A DNA stretch of 49,802 bases. Origin: Mnemiopsis leidyi (taxonomy: Eukaryota > Ctenophora > Tentaculata > Lobata > Bolinopsidae). A program made the translations under genes and the position numbers. The notes under the pieces are model-generated. The model saw only the letters and a list, made by a program, of their open reading frames with translations, was not told the origin of the DNA and did no database searches. Below, one piece after another: positions 24,710 to 36,517 of this stretch; within the stretch, counting starts at the first letter, position 1, and each line of letters opens with the position of its first letter. Location of the stretch: assembly GCA_000226015.1 (NCBI GenBank), contig JH152910.1, positions 5,975 through 55,776 of the forward strand, read 5' to 3'.

Positions 24710-25794
24710 TGTGCCTGGATAAGAAGATGTTTAGTTACGTCGGCAAAAATTGAGGATTCCAAGAACACGGAGACATTCCTAAATTAAAATTTTTTAAAAT
24801 GTTTAATTGTGGATCATATGTTCATATCACAGTATCACACATCGGAGCTGCTCAGATCACGACATTTATTGGGTAACCTGTTAACATGTGTGAACTGAAT
24901 TCTCTTGGGTGCAATTGTCGGTAAGCGGAAGCCCTCACGGTTTCGGTAAAAAAACGGGTATGTAGCTCCAAAAGCAAATGAGAAAAATTAACCAAGTCTC
25001 ACAGAATAGCAGAATTTAATTTTCTGCTCAACCTCAGATTCAAGGTGGATGTAACACTGTTCCGAGAACGGTGCTGCCAAGCTTATTCTGTACATCTGTA
25101 ACTCCCCAAATCTACTCACACCCATTTTTCCGTGCTTCACTAACGTCTTCCTGCTATGATCTTCCCATTCTAGTGTTTGACAGAAGTCATGGTTCTTTGG
25201 AAGGAGATAGATTTTGTCAATCACAGAAGAGCGTTTCATGATTGGTTGTACCTAGCTTTTTATTGACCGATCACAATTATAAGATTGAAAATATTTTTGA
25301 AGCTTCTTAAAGAATTTCGACGTCCAGAAAATATATTCTTAACAACAATCCGTGTTTTCCGTATGGGAACTCCTTTCACGATCAACATTTCTATCGCTGA
25401 ACTGTTAAGAAATATATAGAAAAACAGCCCCAACGTGAAAGAAATTGTATTCACAATATCATTATTTAGAATGTGTAATTGTTGTCACGACTTTAAGAAG
25501 ATTAATTAGAGAGTAATCAGTAATTATTACCACCAACAGTAGATCTGATAATTTCGTCTAATTCAGGAGTACAAGCTACATGGAAATTATCACTGTTTTC
25601 TGTTGTCAATTCTTAAAGAGAAACTCTATATATTCTGCGATTGTTCAGCGTTCTAAAGAGGGACTTTCACAACAAGTTAGTCAATACTTTAGCCAGACAA
25701 ACCTTTATTTAGATCAGTATAATGTTTGAAACAGTTTTAATCGCCGCTAAAAAGAACAAAATGGAGAAAGATAACATCTCATCTCTCAATTCAG
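24710..25794. other. divergent intergenic region between the receptor array and the XKR gene
   Basis: This should hold promoters for cassette 6 (-) and the XKR-like gene (+). A minus ATG frame of 83 codons at 24988-25239 has protein-like composition but no known domain, and could be an exon of an unrecognised small gene. Confidence 0.4.
24988..25239 (-). CDS. hypothetical small ORF or exon
   Basis: Eighty-three codons from ATG at 25237-25239 to TAA. The product is polar, with three Cys and no signal peptide or membrane helix. A possible GTTAAT donor overlaps its end. I recognise no family. It lies upstream of cassette 6 on the same strand, so it could even be an upstream untranslated exon of the array. 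Confidence 0.25.
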   Translation of the reverse strand: MKRSSVIDKIYLLPKNHDFCQTLEWEDHSRKTLVKHGKMGVSRFGELQMYRISLAAPFSEQCYIHLESEVEQKIKFCYSVRLG

Positions 25795-28700
25795 GATAAA
25801 CCAGCTTCAGAAGGCGATGCTATTCCGGCAGAGGTATCGACTGGGGAAGAACTGTTTTGCTATGGTAGTGTCAGTCTCCAGGATCCGCTTTCTGTGGCAG
25901 GTTAATTCTGTCGTCCATAGGTTATGTTTAAATCTTTTAAATCAATACACCATTATGTGGTACCGGCTGTTTCAACCGGTAACCGGTTCCATCGGAATCA
26001 GCTGCTGAAGATATCATATCATAACAAGACTATAATGGAGCTGCAGGTATCATGATACCATGCAAGCAAATAAACAAGAAGTATAAACAGTATGATAAAG
26101 CATATTGAGTATCCGTTCACACAGTGTTGACGTGTGACGTGAAGGAAGTAGCTAGACTTCTCCTATACGGTGCCGGTCTGAACATCTCTCCTTGTCCTTT
26201 ACTCGTATATCCCGAGGATCAATCCAAGGAGGTAACCAATCTTTTCTTCTATCTTTCGCTCGTTTTTCCAAAATTTATACTCATTAATCATTTGCGATTT
26301 TTGTGTGTGTTTCTAAAATGTTAAGTGCTGTTTTTGTGTCGATTGGTTTACATGCTCATGTTTCCGCATCTTCTTGATTTGTAAGCAAACCACCTTGACA
26401 GAAAGTAAACTTGCGCGCCAATCTTACTGGAAGGCGCGAGCACCAAATGTAGAAGAGTTGGTAAAACTGTTCCAACGACAACAAGTGAATTTTAACGCGC
26501 ACGTACGTACGTACACGTGTATGCGTGATTGCAAGAGTACTTTTCGACACATTACGTGCAGCAGAGTAACGTAAAGTACGTAAAGTTACATAGTATGTAT
26601 AAAAGCTAGATTCGCGTCGATTTTATAAAATAGTTTAGTGTCATTGTATGATTCTGAACGTCGAATAACAAGGCAATAATTCATCACTGAACTAAAATGG
26701 ACTATAATGGACTAACTATTTTCGGCAGGTGTTCACTTGGATGCTACTGATGTTCATAGCTATTGGGTTCAAGTTCTCCTCAACCGATAGGGAAAAGCTA
26801 AAAGCGATGCTGTCTGGTGTAGAAAGAGATCTCTTCTCTAAATATCTTGAAGCGGATCTTGTTTGTTTGGAAGAACGAAAACAGTCAATACCGGTGAGGA
26901 GAAACGATTTCACCCGTGACTCGCTGTTGCTTGTTTCTCAGTTACTTGTCATGTATTATCGTGTGATTAAATTTATGCGAGTTTTTTATTGGTAGTGCAC
27001 AGTTTTAGATGTGTCATTAGGGTTATCAGCCTATTAATTCGTAAGAGATTGGAACCTTTCCAAAAGCTCTAGTAGTTGCAATTTTAATGTGGACCGAGTT
27101 ATGTAGGTGTTATCTAAAGTTTTGGGTAAATTCGTTTTGACAAATATATGCAACCATATTCAATCTCAATTTTGGCTCCTACTTTACAATTAACCAATGT
27201 AGCGTACCGAGAAATTACTTATTTCTTTCAGATTAGTCCTCTGAAGATGGTGCTGGATAGGAACGACAAGAAAGATTTCAATGATGTTGTCAAAATCTTC
27301 ATGATCGGAGAGGTCAAAGCGCATTGCTTATCTCAGTACACATTGGATACTAATCTGAGACAGGTAAGAAGTGATACGGGCGGTTAACTAACTTCTTTAA
27401 ACAAATAACTTCTTAAATGTTTCGGTGAACTGTTTTATAACAATTTTTTTATTTTCAACATGATAGTTTCGACAAGATTGATCCATATTGACCAATATTA
27501 TCACATTTGATAAAAACTTCACCGCTTTGTTTGTTCAGGTTTTACATTGCGTGCACAAGAACTGCCATACTTCCAAAATGTCTGTTTCTGCAGTCGCGGA
27601 GATAACAGATTTATTGGACAACAAAAAGTCGAAGAAAAAATCAAGAAAGCTTAATCAGAGAATTCTCTCTTTCCTTCAGGTTGGCTTTGATGGTCCTTTT
27701 CTCCGGTAGAAAAAAAGTTAGAGTTCCTTCCATAAATAGTTTTACGGAACATCACCTTATGAGGCCTGTTTAATAAATATCCATCACGATTCACGGCAAT
27801 TCTCACTGTTTGGTTTGGCTTAAGATCGATTTTATCTACCTTCTAGCGGATTGAAGTCTCGAAAAAAAACCTGTCCATATCTTTCAGCCGTGTCTTAACT
27901 TCTTGAGATTGGAGCCGAGCCAGGTGACATTTCTTGTATTCCTCTTTGGCCTGTTCTCTGAGTTTGCTATCGGGATATTCATGTACTATCTTGATGTTAT
28001 CTCAGGTAGTAGTAGTTAAAGTTGTAGTAAAGATGTAGATTTGGATTCTCGAATGACTTGATCTTTATTATAAGCTGGTATAATTGTGATACTAATCGGT
28101 TACAATTGCGTCAGACTGACATATTAATCGTTTCTGACTTTTGATTTCAGTATTGGAAGTCGGAACAGTTTGCGAAACAACGCCAGGATCTTAAATAATA
28201 AGATTTTAGGTTGATTAAGAATGAGAAAATGTTGAATAAGTAATTTCCAATGTGATATCCAGACATTCTCCTTGCGATGGAGCTGTACAAGACAGATTCA
28301 GATCTGACCAGCTACACTAACCAGGCTACCCAGGTCCTCTGCTTTACTTTCATCCCTCAAGGTCTCATTGGGCTTTTCCTAGGTGGGATACTATATCAAT
28401 TGTTGGAGGTTTATTTTTCGTTCTGTTTTTGTAAATGTTGTTCAACTTCACGTCTAACACTAATTAAGATTGTATCGATAACAAGCAGTGTTAAATAACT
28501 CTCATTTTGGAATTTCACCATATACTTCGCAGGAATAAGATATCTCCAAGCGAGGAACGACGCACAGAATATAACGTTTGCTCTTCTTTGCTTTGTTGGG
28601 CTTGGGCCAGTGGTGGTGGCATTTGAATGCGTCTACACAAGTCTGAAGTAAGATTAGTGATTACTACTCTGAAAGTCGTTATCTCATGGTGTCTCTTGTC

Positions 28701-31700
28701 TACCTTGCCTTTATTTTCTATATATCTCTTCTTGTTTCTTTATAAACATTTGTTTCTAGGTTAGTTACACGATTCTGCATCTACCATTCTCGCGTTTGAT
28801 CTGTTAAAAGAAGACCTTAACCAGAGTAACAAAATTGAAAATGTTTGAACATTTATCAGGTGGTACAAAGAAGGGCACATCCTAGAATCACATCAGGACA
28901 GAGAAAACAAGAAAGGAAAGAAAGGAAAACTAGAAGAGAAACAGCGCCCTAATAATCCCCCGAATAGAGGTCACTTCAACCCGTTCGACCCAGAAGAAAT
29001 GCAACATAGAAACAAGGATCACTTACTTCCAAAGGGAGGCCAGAACGGTCATGTTAAACCTCTAAAGGTTTGATATAAATGTATTCCGCGCTTTCACTTA
29101 ACCAATACTAGGCTACTATGCTAGATAAAATCAATTCAAAATGCGCGAAACCGCCAATCTACCTATTACTACGAAAAAGATTCATTAAGCACTTTCTCTG
29201 TCAACTATCCCCATTGTACTCATCTGCTTATAATCATCAGTTTTACCCTTTTCTGCAGGACGTGCTCGACGAACAAACAGAACGATGGAACGCTATCCGT
29301 ATCTGGGAAGCGTCCCTAGAGAGCGGACCTGAGATCCTCCTTCAGCTTTACATAGCAATGTGTACTAACACTTACAGCGTACTTTCTTTAGTCCTGTCCT
29401 TCCTCAGTCTGGTCCAGGCTGCTGCTGAGTACTACTATTGTAAAGCTGCTGGTAGGTATTTGTTGTATCACTTGACCATATGAAATCAGAGGATTAAATG
29501 ATACGTCAGTACGTCTGGAAATTTGGATCTTTGTTGGAATGTTGGGTTATAAATTCAGATTATTGAATATAATTCTGGATAAAATTTGATGAAAAATTAA
29601 AGTGATTAAGCCGTCTTATCACTTTATTAGTCACTTCCTTGCCGTTTAACGAAGAACGGTCCCGACGAGTTGCGAAAAGATAATTGCCAATTAACACGGC
29701 CGCAATTTCAGTCTGTTTTGGGGAAGAACTCCTTTATATCAGGTGAAGTTTGACTTCAGGCAAGGCTTGACTTCCTTTGAGCTCATCAAATTTCTTATCG
29801 ATGGCTCTTCTCAGAAGGCAGTCTTACAAAGATAACTTTTTGGATAGATAGCATGAAACTGAAATCATCATAAATTATGTTATGGATTTGCCGTTGTAGG
29901 TAATTCATTACTATCTATAATAGTATAGTGGAACTAATAGACAAATGTGAGTCTTACTGTAACTTGTAATTGGCGATTATTAGTGACAAATATACTACTT
30001 TTCATTCTTAGGCGCTTATAGGTACCGATGTTCCTTTAGTCGAATCGTCCACTAGTTCACTGATTGTAGGTTGATCCGTTGATATTTTGATAGCCTACTG
30101 TCGCGGCCATCAAGCGCTCTCGTCGAAGAAATTCTAGACGCGCATCGCCCGTTAATTCATTGACCATCTTCTTATACCTTCTTATTATCTATAATAATAT
30201 AGTGGAACTAATCAGACTATCTTCTTATACCTTCTCCAGGAGGTATCGGCATCCCTCATCTGGTTGTTCTCTCCCTCACCACCACACTTTTCCTAACATC
30301 CCGTCTCCTGGCCGTCTTCTCCTTCATCTTCAAGTTCGGGGTTGTCATCTTGTTTCCACTAGCGGTCTACTTCATCACTGTCGCTGTGGACATTGCAGTA
30401 AATTGGAAGAAAGTGGAGAACAAGATACTTCACGTAACAACCTATCTCTCCAGCCTCTTTATTCTTGTTCGGTAAGTTGGTTAAAGCTGACTCCAGCATC
30501 TTTATTCTTGTTCGGTGAGTTTGTTAAAGCTGACTACAGCCTCTTTATTCTTGTTCGGTGAGTTTGTTAAAGCTGACTCCAGCATCTTTATTCTTGTTCG
30601 GTAAGTTGGTTAAAGCTGACTACAGCATCTTTATTCTTGTTCGATGAGTTGGTTAAAGCTGACTACAGCATCTTTATTCTTGTTCGGTAAGTTGGTTAAA
30701 GCTGACTACAGCATCTTTATTCTTGTTCGGTGAGTTGGTTAAAGCTGACTCCAGCATCTTTATTCTTGTTCGGTGAGTTGGTTAAAGCTGACTACAGCAT
30801 ATTTATTCTTGTTCGGTAAGTTGGTTAAACTTAAAGCTGACTACAACATCTTTATTCTTGTTCGGTGAGTTTGTTAAAGCTGACTCGGGCATCTTTATTC
30901 GTGTTGGGTGAGTTTGTTAAAGCTTACTTTTATATCATATTTGTTTGTTTGTCCTGGAATAACCTGAGATACTGACCGGCCCTCTAAAAATGGTAAAAAG
31001 AATTTGTTGACGCCATTAATGAGTTAATGATTAATGAACGATTTTGAAGCAACATGCGTTCTCATAAATATAAATCGAATAAAAGAAGTATAAAGCCTTC
31101 CCGATCTGCTAATCTATTGAACTTGTCCTGATCTGAATTATCCAACATAAGAGCATAATTTCATTTAACCAAAATGGTGATAGCACATTATTTTCGCACG
31201 TTTTGCCAATTAGGACAATTATCATCAATTTGGGACGTGAGTCAGTGAAACTTTCCTGCAATTCATGAGACCGTGAGAAACTGTGAGCCTGGATCAGTCT
31301 ACCGGGGTAAAGTAGCGGAGTTATAAGCTGACCTGGCCGTTAAAGAGTAGACTACAAATTAGAGTGACGTCTGCTGCTCCACGCTCGTGACCTTCATTTC
31401 GAGTATGTGTTAATGGAGTACTCATTAAGAAAAAACGAGAAGTCACCGCTGAATGTGTTGATTCTTCTCCACTTTTCCTTAATGGGTTAAAACAACATAT
31501 GGGACAGATTGGCCGACTATGAAATGAAATGAAATCTAATTGTGGAATTTATTTACTTTAATTTTGCTTTCATGGTTAGTTATGACGACGTATAAATAGG
31601 GATAATCCTGAAAACTATGCGAATCCATTCTTATTACATGTCAAAAAAACATTGGATCATTTTCGTTGGCATATGTTGAATTCAGCAGCGACCTTTTTTT

Positions 31701-34110
31701 CTCTAGATTAACTAGCGTTGCTTCATGGCTGAAATTATTTACTGTGTAGTAGTAGTACATATATATTTGATCGAACACCCTATTTATGTACTACAACCTC
31801 TTTGTATACTACAACCTCTTTATATACTACAACCTCTTTATGGACGTTACAGCGCTATGTACTAGGACTCAGCACTGTGTACTAGGACTCAGCACTGGCT
31901 TATATGGCAGATCCACAATAAAAAACAATACGTTCCAAATAATATAAATCAAGCCAATGCAATACGCTGTCCTCAAAAAATGCTAAACTGTATGTCGTAA
32001 TAATCATATACCATTCCTGAGATCTTGCTCCAATAAGTCACAACTTAGGTCAAAATTCGAGCGCAACTCTTCTGGACAACAGCTTCTGTTTTACATGCTC
32101 ATGATGATAACTAATGGTCTGCTGGCAATTCCTGTGGTGTTTCCTCCAACAGTTGGTAAGCATCTATAAATGTTTAATGTCACAACTCTATTGAGACTAT
32201 ACATGCTATAGATGGGCGTAAACACAGCGTTATATCTTAAATTTGCGGTAATCAAAAATCCATGTTACTCGAATGCTGCAGACATAACTGAATTAAGCTA
32301 AAATAGAGTTCTAGAAAACTTGATTAATAAGCCTGTGAAGATAGGGCTTTCTTCCCACATAAACTTTTCTTATCGAAAAATGCAGTAATGTTCCAACATA
32401 ACTTCCCCCAGGTACCTCCCGGGACCAATGTGATCTGTGTCACCAGAAAAACTGTACCTACGAAACATCCACCACACTGGACGATCCTCCTGTCTTGTCC
32501 CATGTGACGTATAATCAGGAAACGCTGGTTTACAAGTTGTACGGAGAGGACCCGCTCAGTCACCCCGGCTTTGTCGTTGTCATGCCAACCATCATACTTG
32601 GAACTTTCATACTAGGTTAGATTTGTTTGTTCTTTCAGAACAAAGGTGAGGAATTTTCATAATAGGTTAGATTTGTTTGTTCTCTCAAATTTTGAGTCAA
32701 AACAAAGGTGTGTTTCAGGTGTGTTGTGTTGTATGTTCCTGTTCAATTGGTTCGTTTGCTTGTGTACTTGTGTAATTGTCCCTACATTGACCATACATTG
32801 GCCTTACATTGACCCTACATTAACCATAGATTTATGAATCTATTAAGGAAATGTGTTAAGTTGGTATTTTCATGACAAGATCTGACAAGATCATGGCATA
32901 AGATTGTCATTATGACCCTGCCACATATTTTCTAGCGCGTAACAGTAAAGTCAGTGTCAGTGGGACGCGGCCAGATTTCACAAATGACAAATAAATCTTC
33001 ACATTTAATTATTTGGATAGTACCGGAGGTGTAATAGGTAAGGAAGTTTATTTTGAAACAACTAAGAATCTCTCCACCAATTTAGGGATCTGTGGGTTGA
33101 TGTACTACCAAAACTGGCTCCACCCCTGGAGACACATCATCGCGAGCGAACCGCGGTTTAAAAGTCTCGACTCGTCTTCCTACTCCACCAAGTTCATCGC
33201 CGGATCTCTGGTTGCGACAGTCTTTGCAGTTGGGGACCTGTTTTTGCTGGGTGCTATAAGCCTAAAATCGTACCCTAGTGATGTGTGGCATGGTGTAGTG
33301 TATCTTACATTTCCGTACGCGGTCGCCGCGATATCTATGTTCTTCTTCTTCGCTTTTCTCGCATTTAGCCCTGTGAAGTTGTCCGAGAACATTAAGTTGA
33401 AAGCTATCGGTAGGCCCAACTTTATACTAGCTTGTCTGATAAACATCTACAAGATATCTGGTATTCAAGGTTCCATTTTGGTGGGGATATTAAAGTTCTA
33501 CCAGAACGATCTGAATGATGGCATGTTGGATCTTTATATCGGTCTTTACATAACTTGCGTTTTGCTGGGAGTTCTTACTACTGTCTGGCTCTACATGGAC
33601 AGTTCACTCAAACAGAAATTAGGAAAAGGACCAGGTCAGCTACATTCAGCTGGCGAGATTTGGAGAGAAGCCAAGGACGATGTCCTCTGGGTTGGTCAGA
33701 GAGACTTCAGTTTGATTCGTACACGGCCCCTCCGCATGGCTACTCCACCCCTTACTCCACCTGACCTTCCAGAGAGAAAGCCAAGCTCGGATTCTGGAGT
33801 CAGGAAACTAACAAAGCCGCCTAAAGATGATCCACCCGCAGAAAAGAATGCAAATAAAGGTAAGAAAGTTCCAGGTAAAGATACCTCTACTACTGCTCGG
33901 GTTAAAAACCTCGCACCGCCAAGAATTCCACTTCCTGCCCCACCAAGAGGTCCTGGCCACATTCCATCTAAAGGTCATGTCCCACCGAATTTTCCTGCCC
34001 CATTAAAGGGCCTTGCCCCACCGAAAATTGCTGCTCCGCCGAAAGGCCGTGAACCACCCAATCATGGTCCTGCTCCACCAAGAGGACATCCACCCCGAAA
34101 AAATCGGTGA
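25795..34110 (+). CDS. XK-related (XKR) multi-pass membrane protein with N-terminal extension and proline-rich tail
   Basis: Fourteen exons: 25795-25900, 26125-26231, 26729-26893, 27232-27363, 27539-27679, 27888-28005, 28263-28382, 28533-28647, 28860-29067, 29259-29451, 30240-30471, 32049-32155, 32412-32615 and 33086-34110. All are GT-AG with matching phases (990 codons and a stop). The XKR core runs from about residue 217. It has GIFMYYLDVISD, FIPQGLIGLF, GLGPVVVAFE, the family hallmark ESGPEILLQLY, SLTTTLFLTSRLLAVFSF and further helices. XKR family members in vertebrates are plasma-membrane proteins, some of them caspase-activated phospholipid scramblases. Whether this one scrambles lipid is inference. 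About 215 residues precede the core, including an ankyrin-like piece (DVKEVARLLLYGAGLNIS). A Pro-rich tail of about 130 residues repeats PAPPRG/LAPPK. Both ends make it far longer than the usual 350-650 residues. The true 5' end is uncertain (see findings). Confidence 0.85.
26496..26530. repeat. alternating purine-pyrimidine palindrome in an XKR intron
   Basis: GCGCACGTACGTACGTACACGTGTATGCG is an almost continuous alternating run and largely self-complementary, a candidate for Z-DNA or cruciform. It is intronic (26232-26728). Confidence 0.5.
30456..30925 (+). repeat. 43-bp minisatellite that repeats the exon 11 splice donor
   Basis: Eleven units start at 30456, 30499, 30542, 30585, 30628, 30671, 30714, 30757, 30800, 30849 and 30892. 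The first unit begins inside the XKR exon: its TCTTTATTCTTGTTCG is coding and GTAAGT is the donor. Each later unit repeats both the exon end and the donor: GTAAGT or GTGAGT in nine of the ten later copies, and ATGAGT in the copy at 30628. Unit 9 is followed by a 6-bp insertion. The array lies wholly at the 5' end of a 1.6-kb intron. Confidence 0.92.
31421..31488. repeat. imperfect inverted repeat in an XKR intron
   Basis: CTCATTAAGAAAAAACGAGA faces TCTCCACTTTTCCTTAATGG across about 25 bp, a possible short MITE or hairpin in the intron 30472-32048. Confidence 0.4.
31790..31897. repeat. two adjacent short tandem arrays in an XKR intron
   Basis: Three 18-bp units ACTACAACCTCTTTGTAT and variants are followed by two 20-21-bp units of GTACTAGGACTCAGCACTG. 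Confidence 0.75.
32604..32684 (+). repeat. duplicated exon-intron junction of XKR exon 13
   Basis: The last bases of exon 13 with its donor and intron start (32604-32634) recur 50 bp downstream (32654-32684) with one substitution in the exon part (ATACTAG to ATAATAG) and an intact GTTAGA donor. This is the second splice junction in the gene to have been locally duplicated. Confidence 0.75.
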
Positions 34111-34882
34111 TTCCATTTAAGTCGGTTCACTAGTTATACTCTTTTGTAGTAAATTAGCTATGTGCAACGGTAGTTTCAAAGCATATTTCTCTTGAAAAGC
34201 ACTTTTTTGATGGGACATCTCATATTACAGTATGATAATGAATTAAAACAATTTAATTTTAGTTTTCAGGCCTATCGTGTCATCGTGATATCGTTTAGTT
34301 TATTAAATAGACAAATGCATAATAAGAAAACAACCATTAAGTTTGGAAAATCAGTAGTCGATGAAATTGTACAACTGCATAACGCACAAACTTTACGAAT
34401 GATAAATTAACGATTTTAGACAAATACGTTCCATCAGCATCAAAACCTAGCTTCCAGTTTCAGTTCTTAACTTTGATTTATTTTTCAACCAGTATTTTGC
34501 AATGTAAGACTCAGGGTTAGACAATCATAAGCTAAAAAAACTTTTTGCTGATTCCATATAATAGTTCTGTGTGCATCAAATTACAAGAAAAAACTTGAAA
34601 AACAAATTATGGGCAATACTAATTAGTTAATTTTTTATGGCCATGCTCTGTTTAATAGTAAAAGCCGATCAAAATCCTAATTTTAAATTATAAAAACAAT
34701 ATGCGCTTTGACGTCAATTTTCGTGAGAAGATCATTCTCAGTGGTATTGCAACATCACCTAGCTAAACCTCTGTGATTGAAAATCAAATTGAAAGTCAAA
34801 TCATGCAATTTTACATTTTTATGCAAGTAAAACAATTTACAACTGTTCTTCACGCAGTACAAATATGCGGGGTTCTCGACCC
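34111..34882. other. intergenic, convergent gene ends
   Basis: 3' flanks of the XKR gene (+) and bHLH gene (-). AT-rich; a 72-codon + frame at 34192-34410 has no recognisable features. Confidence 0.4.
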
Positions 34883-36517
34883 TCACTTAAAATGAACATG
34901 CCCGTACGCAAGAGGAGGAATGCCCCGGTGGAGAATGTTGCTGTGTGGATGCTCGTAGCTCTGTAGAGAGGTTCTGGTGACGTTTCTGCTGGGTACTGGC
35001 AGGGCTAGTCCCATCCTTCCTCCTCGTGTTATTTGTCTGTGTTCCATCCCTGTAGAAGTCATGACGTAACCACGGGGTTTGGAGTATGATACCTTACTAA
35101 ACTATAGGTAATCATATAATATCAAATATAGGCAAAATTCAACTAATCTTTGTTTGGAGTATGATGTGTATGACAGACTTCATGCTTCGTGAGACATAAC
35201 GATTTTTGGACACGCTTGTATTCAAAATGACCGAGATTTTCGCTCAATATTTATTGCAATAAAAATGTAGAAATTATTCATAATAGATATATCTAAATCT
35301 ATTTCCCTATCATTTTATTACGACGTCTTAAACTCACCCATCGGTTCGCACCTGCACTCCCAAATATCCCCTTGTAGGAACTTGGAGAGTGAACAGATGT
35401 AACATATCGCTGTCTTGAGTGTCTGCAACCGTGTCGGCTTCTTCGAACTGTATCCTGGGGAGAGGGGGGAAGTCATTAGTCTGTATAGATGGAAGTAAAC
35501 TCAAACCTGAACCAAAGTCTGTATATTACTATATTACTATTTTGTAGATATAAGTAAACTTAAACCTGGACCAAAGTCTGTATATTACTATATTAGTATT
35601 TTGTACATCGAAGTAAACTCAAACCTGAACCAAAGTTAGAGGTAATGAGTGGAATTTTCCAAAAGCCCTACCTTTCATGAATTCCGGATCTATCCTCTTT
35701 CTCAGCACGTCCACTTTGTTTCTGATGTCTGCTACTCGCTTCCTCTCTCTTTCTCCCTTCTCTATCTTCCTGCTTCCTCTATACGATGTCCTTTCTGTAA
35801 TAGGGACATTTGTGTGAATCACAGTTCCAACTAGGCTTCACTACTCCACTTGAAAAAAGCTCTTTGAAAAATTGTATTAAACTATATTTTAATAGGGTCG
35901 CAACGACTTAACAGGTCTATCTATAAATGTCAAAACAACGTCAACAATGGCCGAAAAATCGGCCAACAACTGAAATTGGTATAATCGCGAATTAAATCAA
36001 ATGAGATAAAAGGTAGACGATAATTGTAGGTGCAAAATATAAACATTATTTTCAAATGCACGATATAATTATTCAGGTTACTTCACTAATATTAATTCAT
36101 TAATGTCCTCTTTAAGCTGTACAGTCGGCATTTGTTGATAGAATTAAAATTGCTGATAAACAAAGAGATGTCATTTAAGAAACCTCGCCATTTATTCCCA
36201 CTAATTCATTTACTCATTAGGCTTGATTCTCCGAGTCAGCATTTCCAAGAAAAGCTGTTAAACAATCTTACAACTGAAAGGCTTACATCAGCACGGCGTT
36301 AAAGAACCAAGATAGCTTATCAGACTAGCGAAGTATAAAAGTAGCTGTCCTATTTCCACTTCTCACCTGAGTTAGATATCGTTGGGCTCTGTATCGGTAT
36401 CATCGTCCTGGTCGGGCTCTTCTGGTTATGGCAGGAGGTAGCTGCTGACACGTGACTGTTCTGCTTCTCTCTCTGCAGGTGGTGGGGGTAGTGGGGACTT
36501 GAGTCTGGCACGTACAT
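34883..36517 (-). CDS. basic helix-loop-helix transcription factor, four exons
   Basis: Exons in order: 36367-36517 (ATG), 35672-35794, 35338-35454 and 34883-35049. All three introns are phase 1 with GT-AG, and the spliced frame is open for 185 residues. Exon 2 carries the basic region and helix 1 (GERERKRVADIRNKVDVLRK). Exon 3 carries helix 2 (TRLQTLKTAICYICSLSKFL). The loop between them (IDPEFMKGYSSKKP) is split by the intron. The pattern ERxRxRV...LR...TLxxAxxYIxxL is that of class A (achaete-scute/atonal/Twist-like) bHLH DNA-binding dimerisation domains, which bind E-boxes in the nucleus. The invariant Glu of the basic region is present in the ERER run. The subfamily is not assignable by eye. 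Helix 2 has unusual Cys (ICYIC). The flanks are low-complexity, His/Pro-rich, with no other domain. Confidence 0.8.
35479..35636. repeat. 59-bp tandem repeat in a bHLH intron
   Basis: Copies of AAGTAAACTCAAACCTGAAC start at 35493, 35552 and 35611, giving about 2.7 units with a few substitutions. It occupies most of the intron 35455-35671, which separates the two helices of the bHLH domain. Confidence 0.85.

Noticed and set aside
30160-30561. 133-codon + frame over XKR exon 11
   Set aside because: The real exon is read in another frame (GIPHLVVLSLTTTLF); this frame runs through the intron minisatellite.
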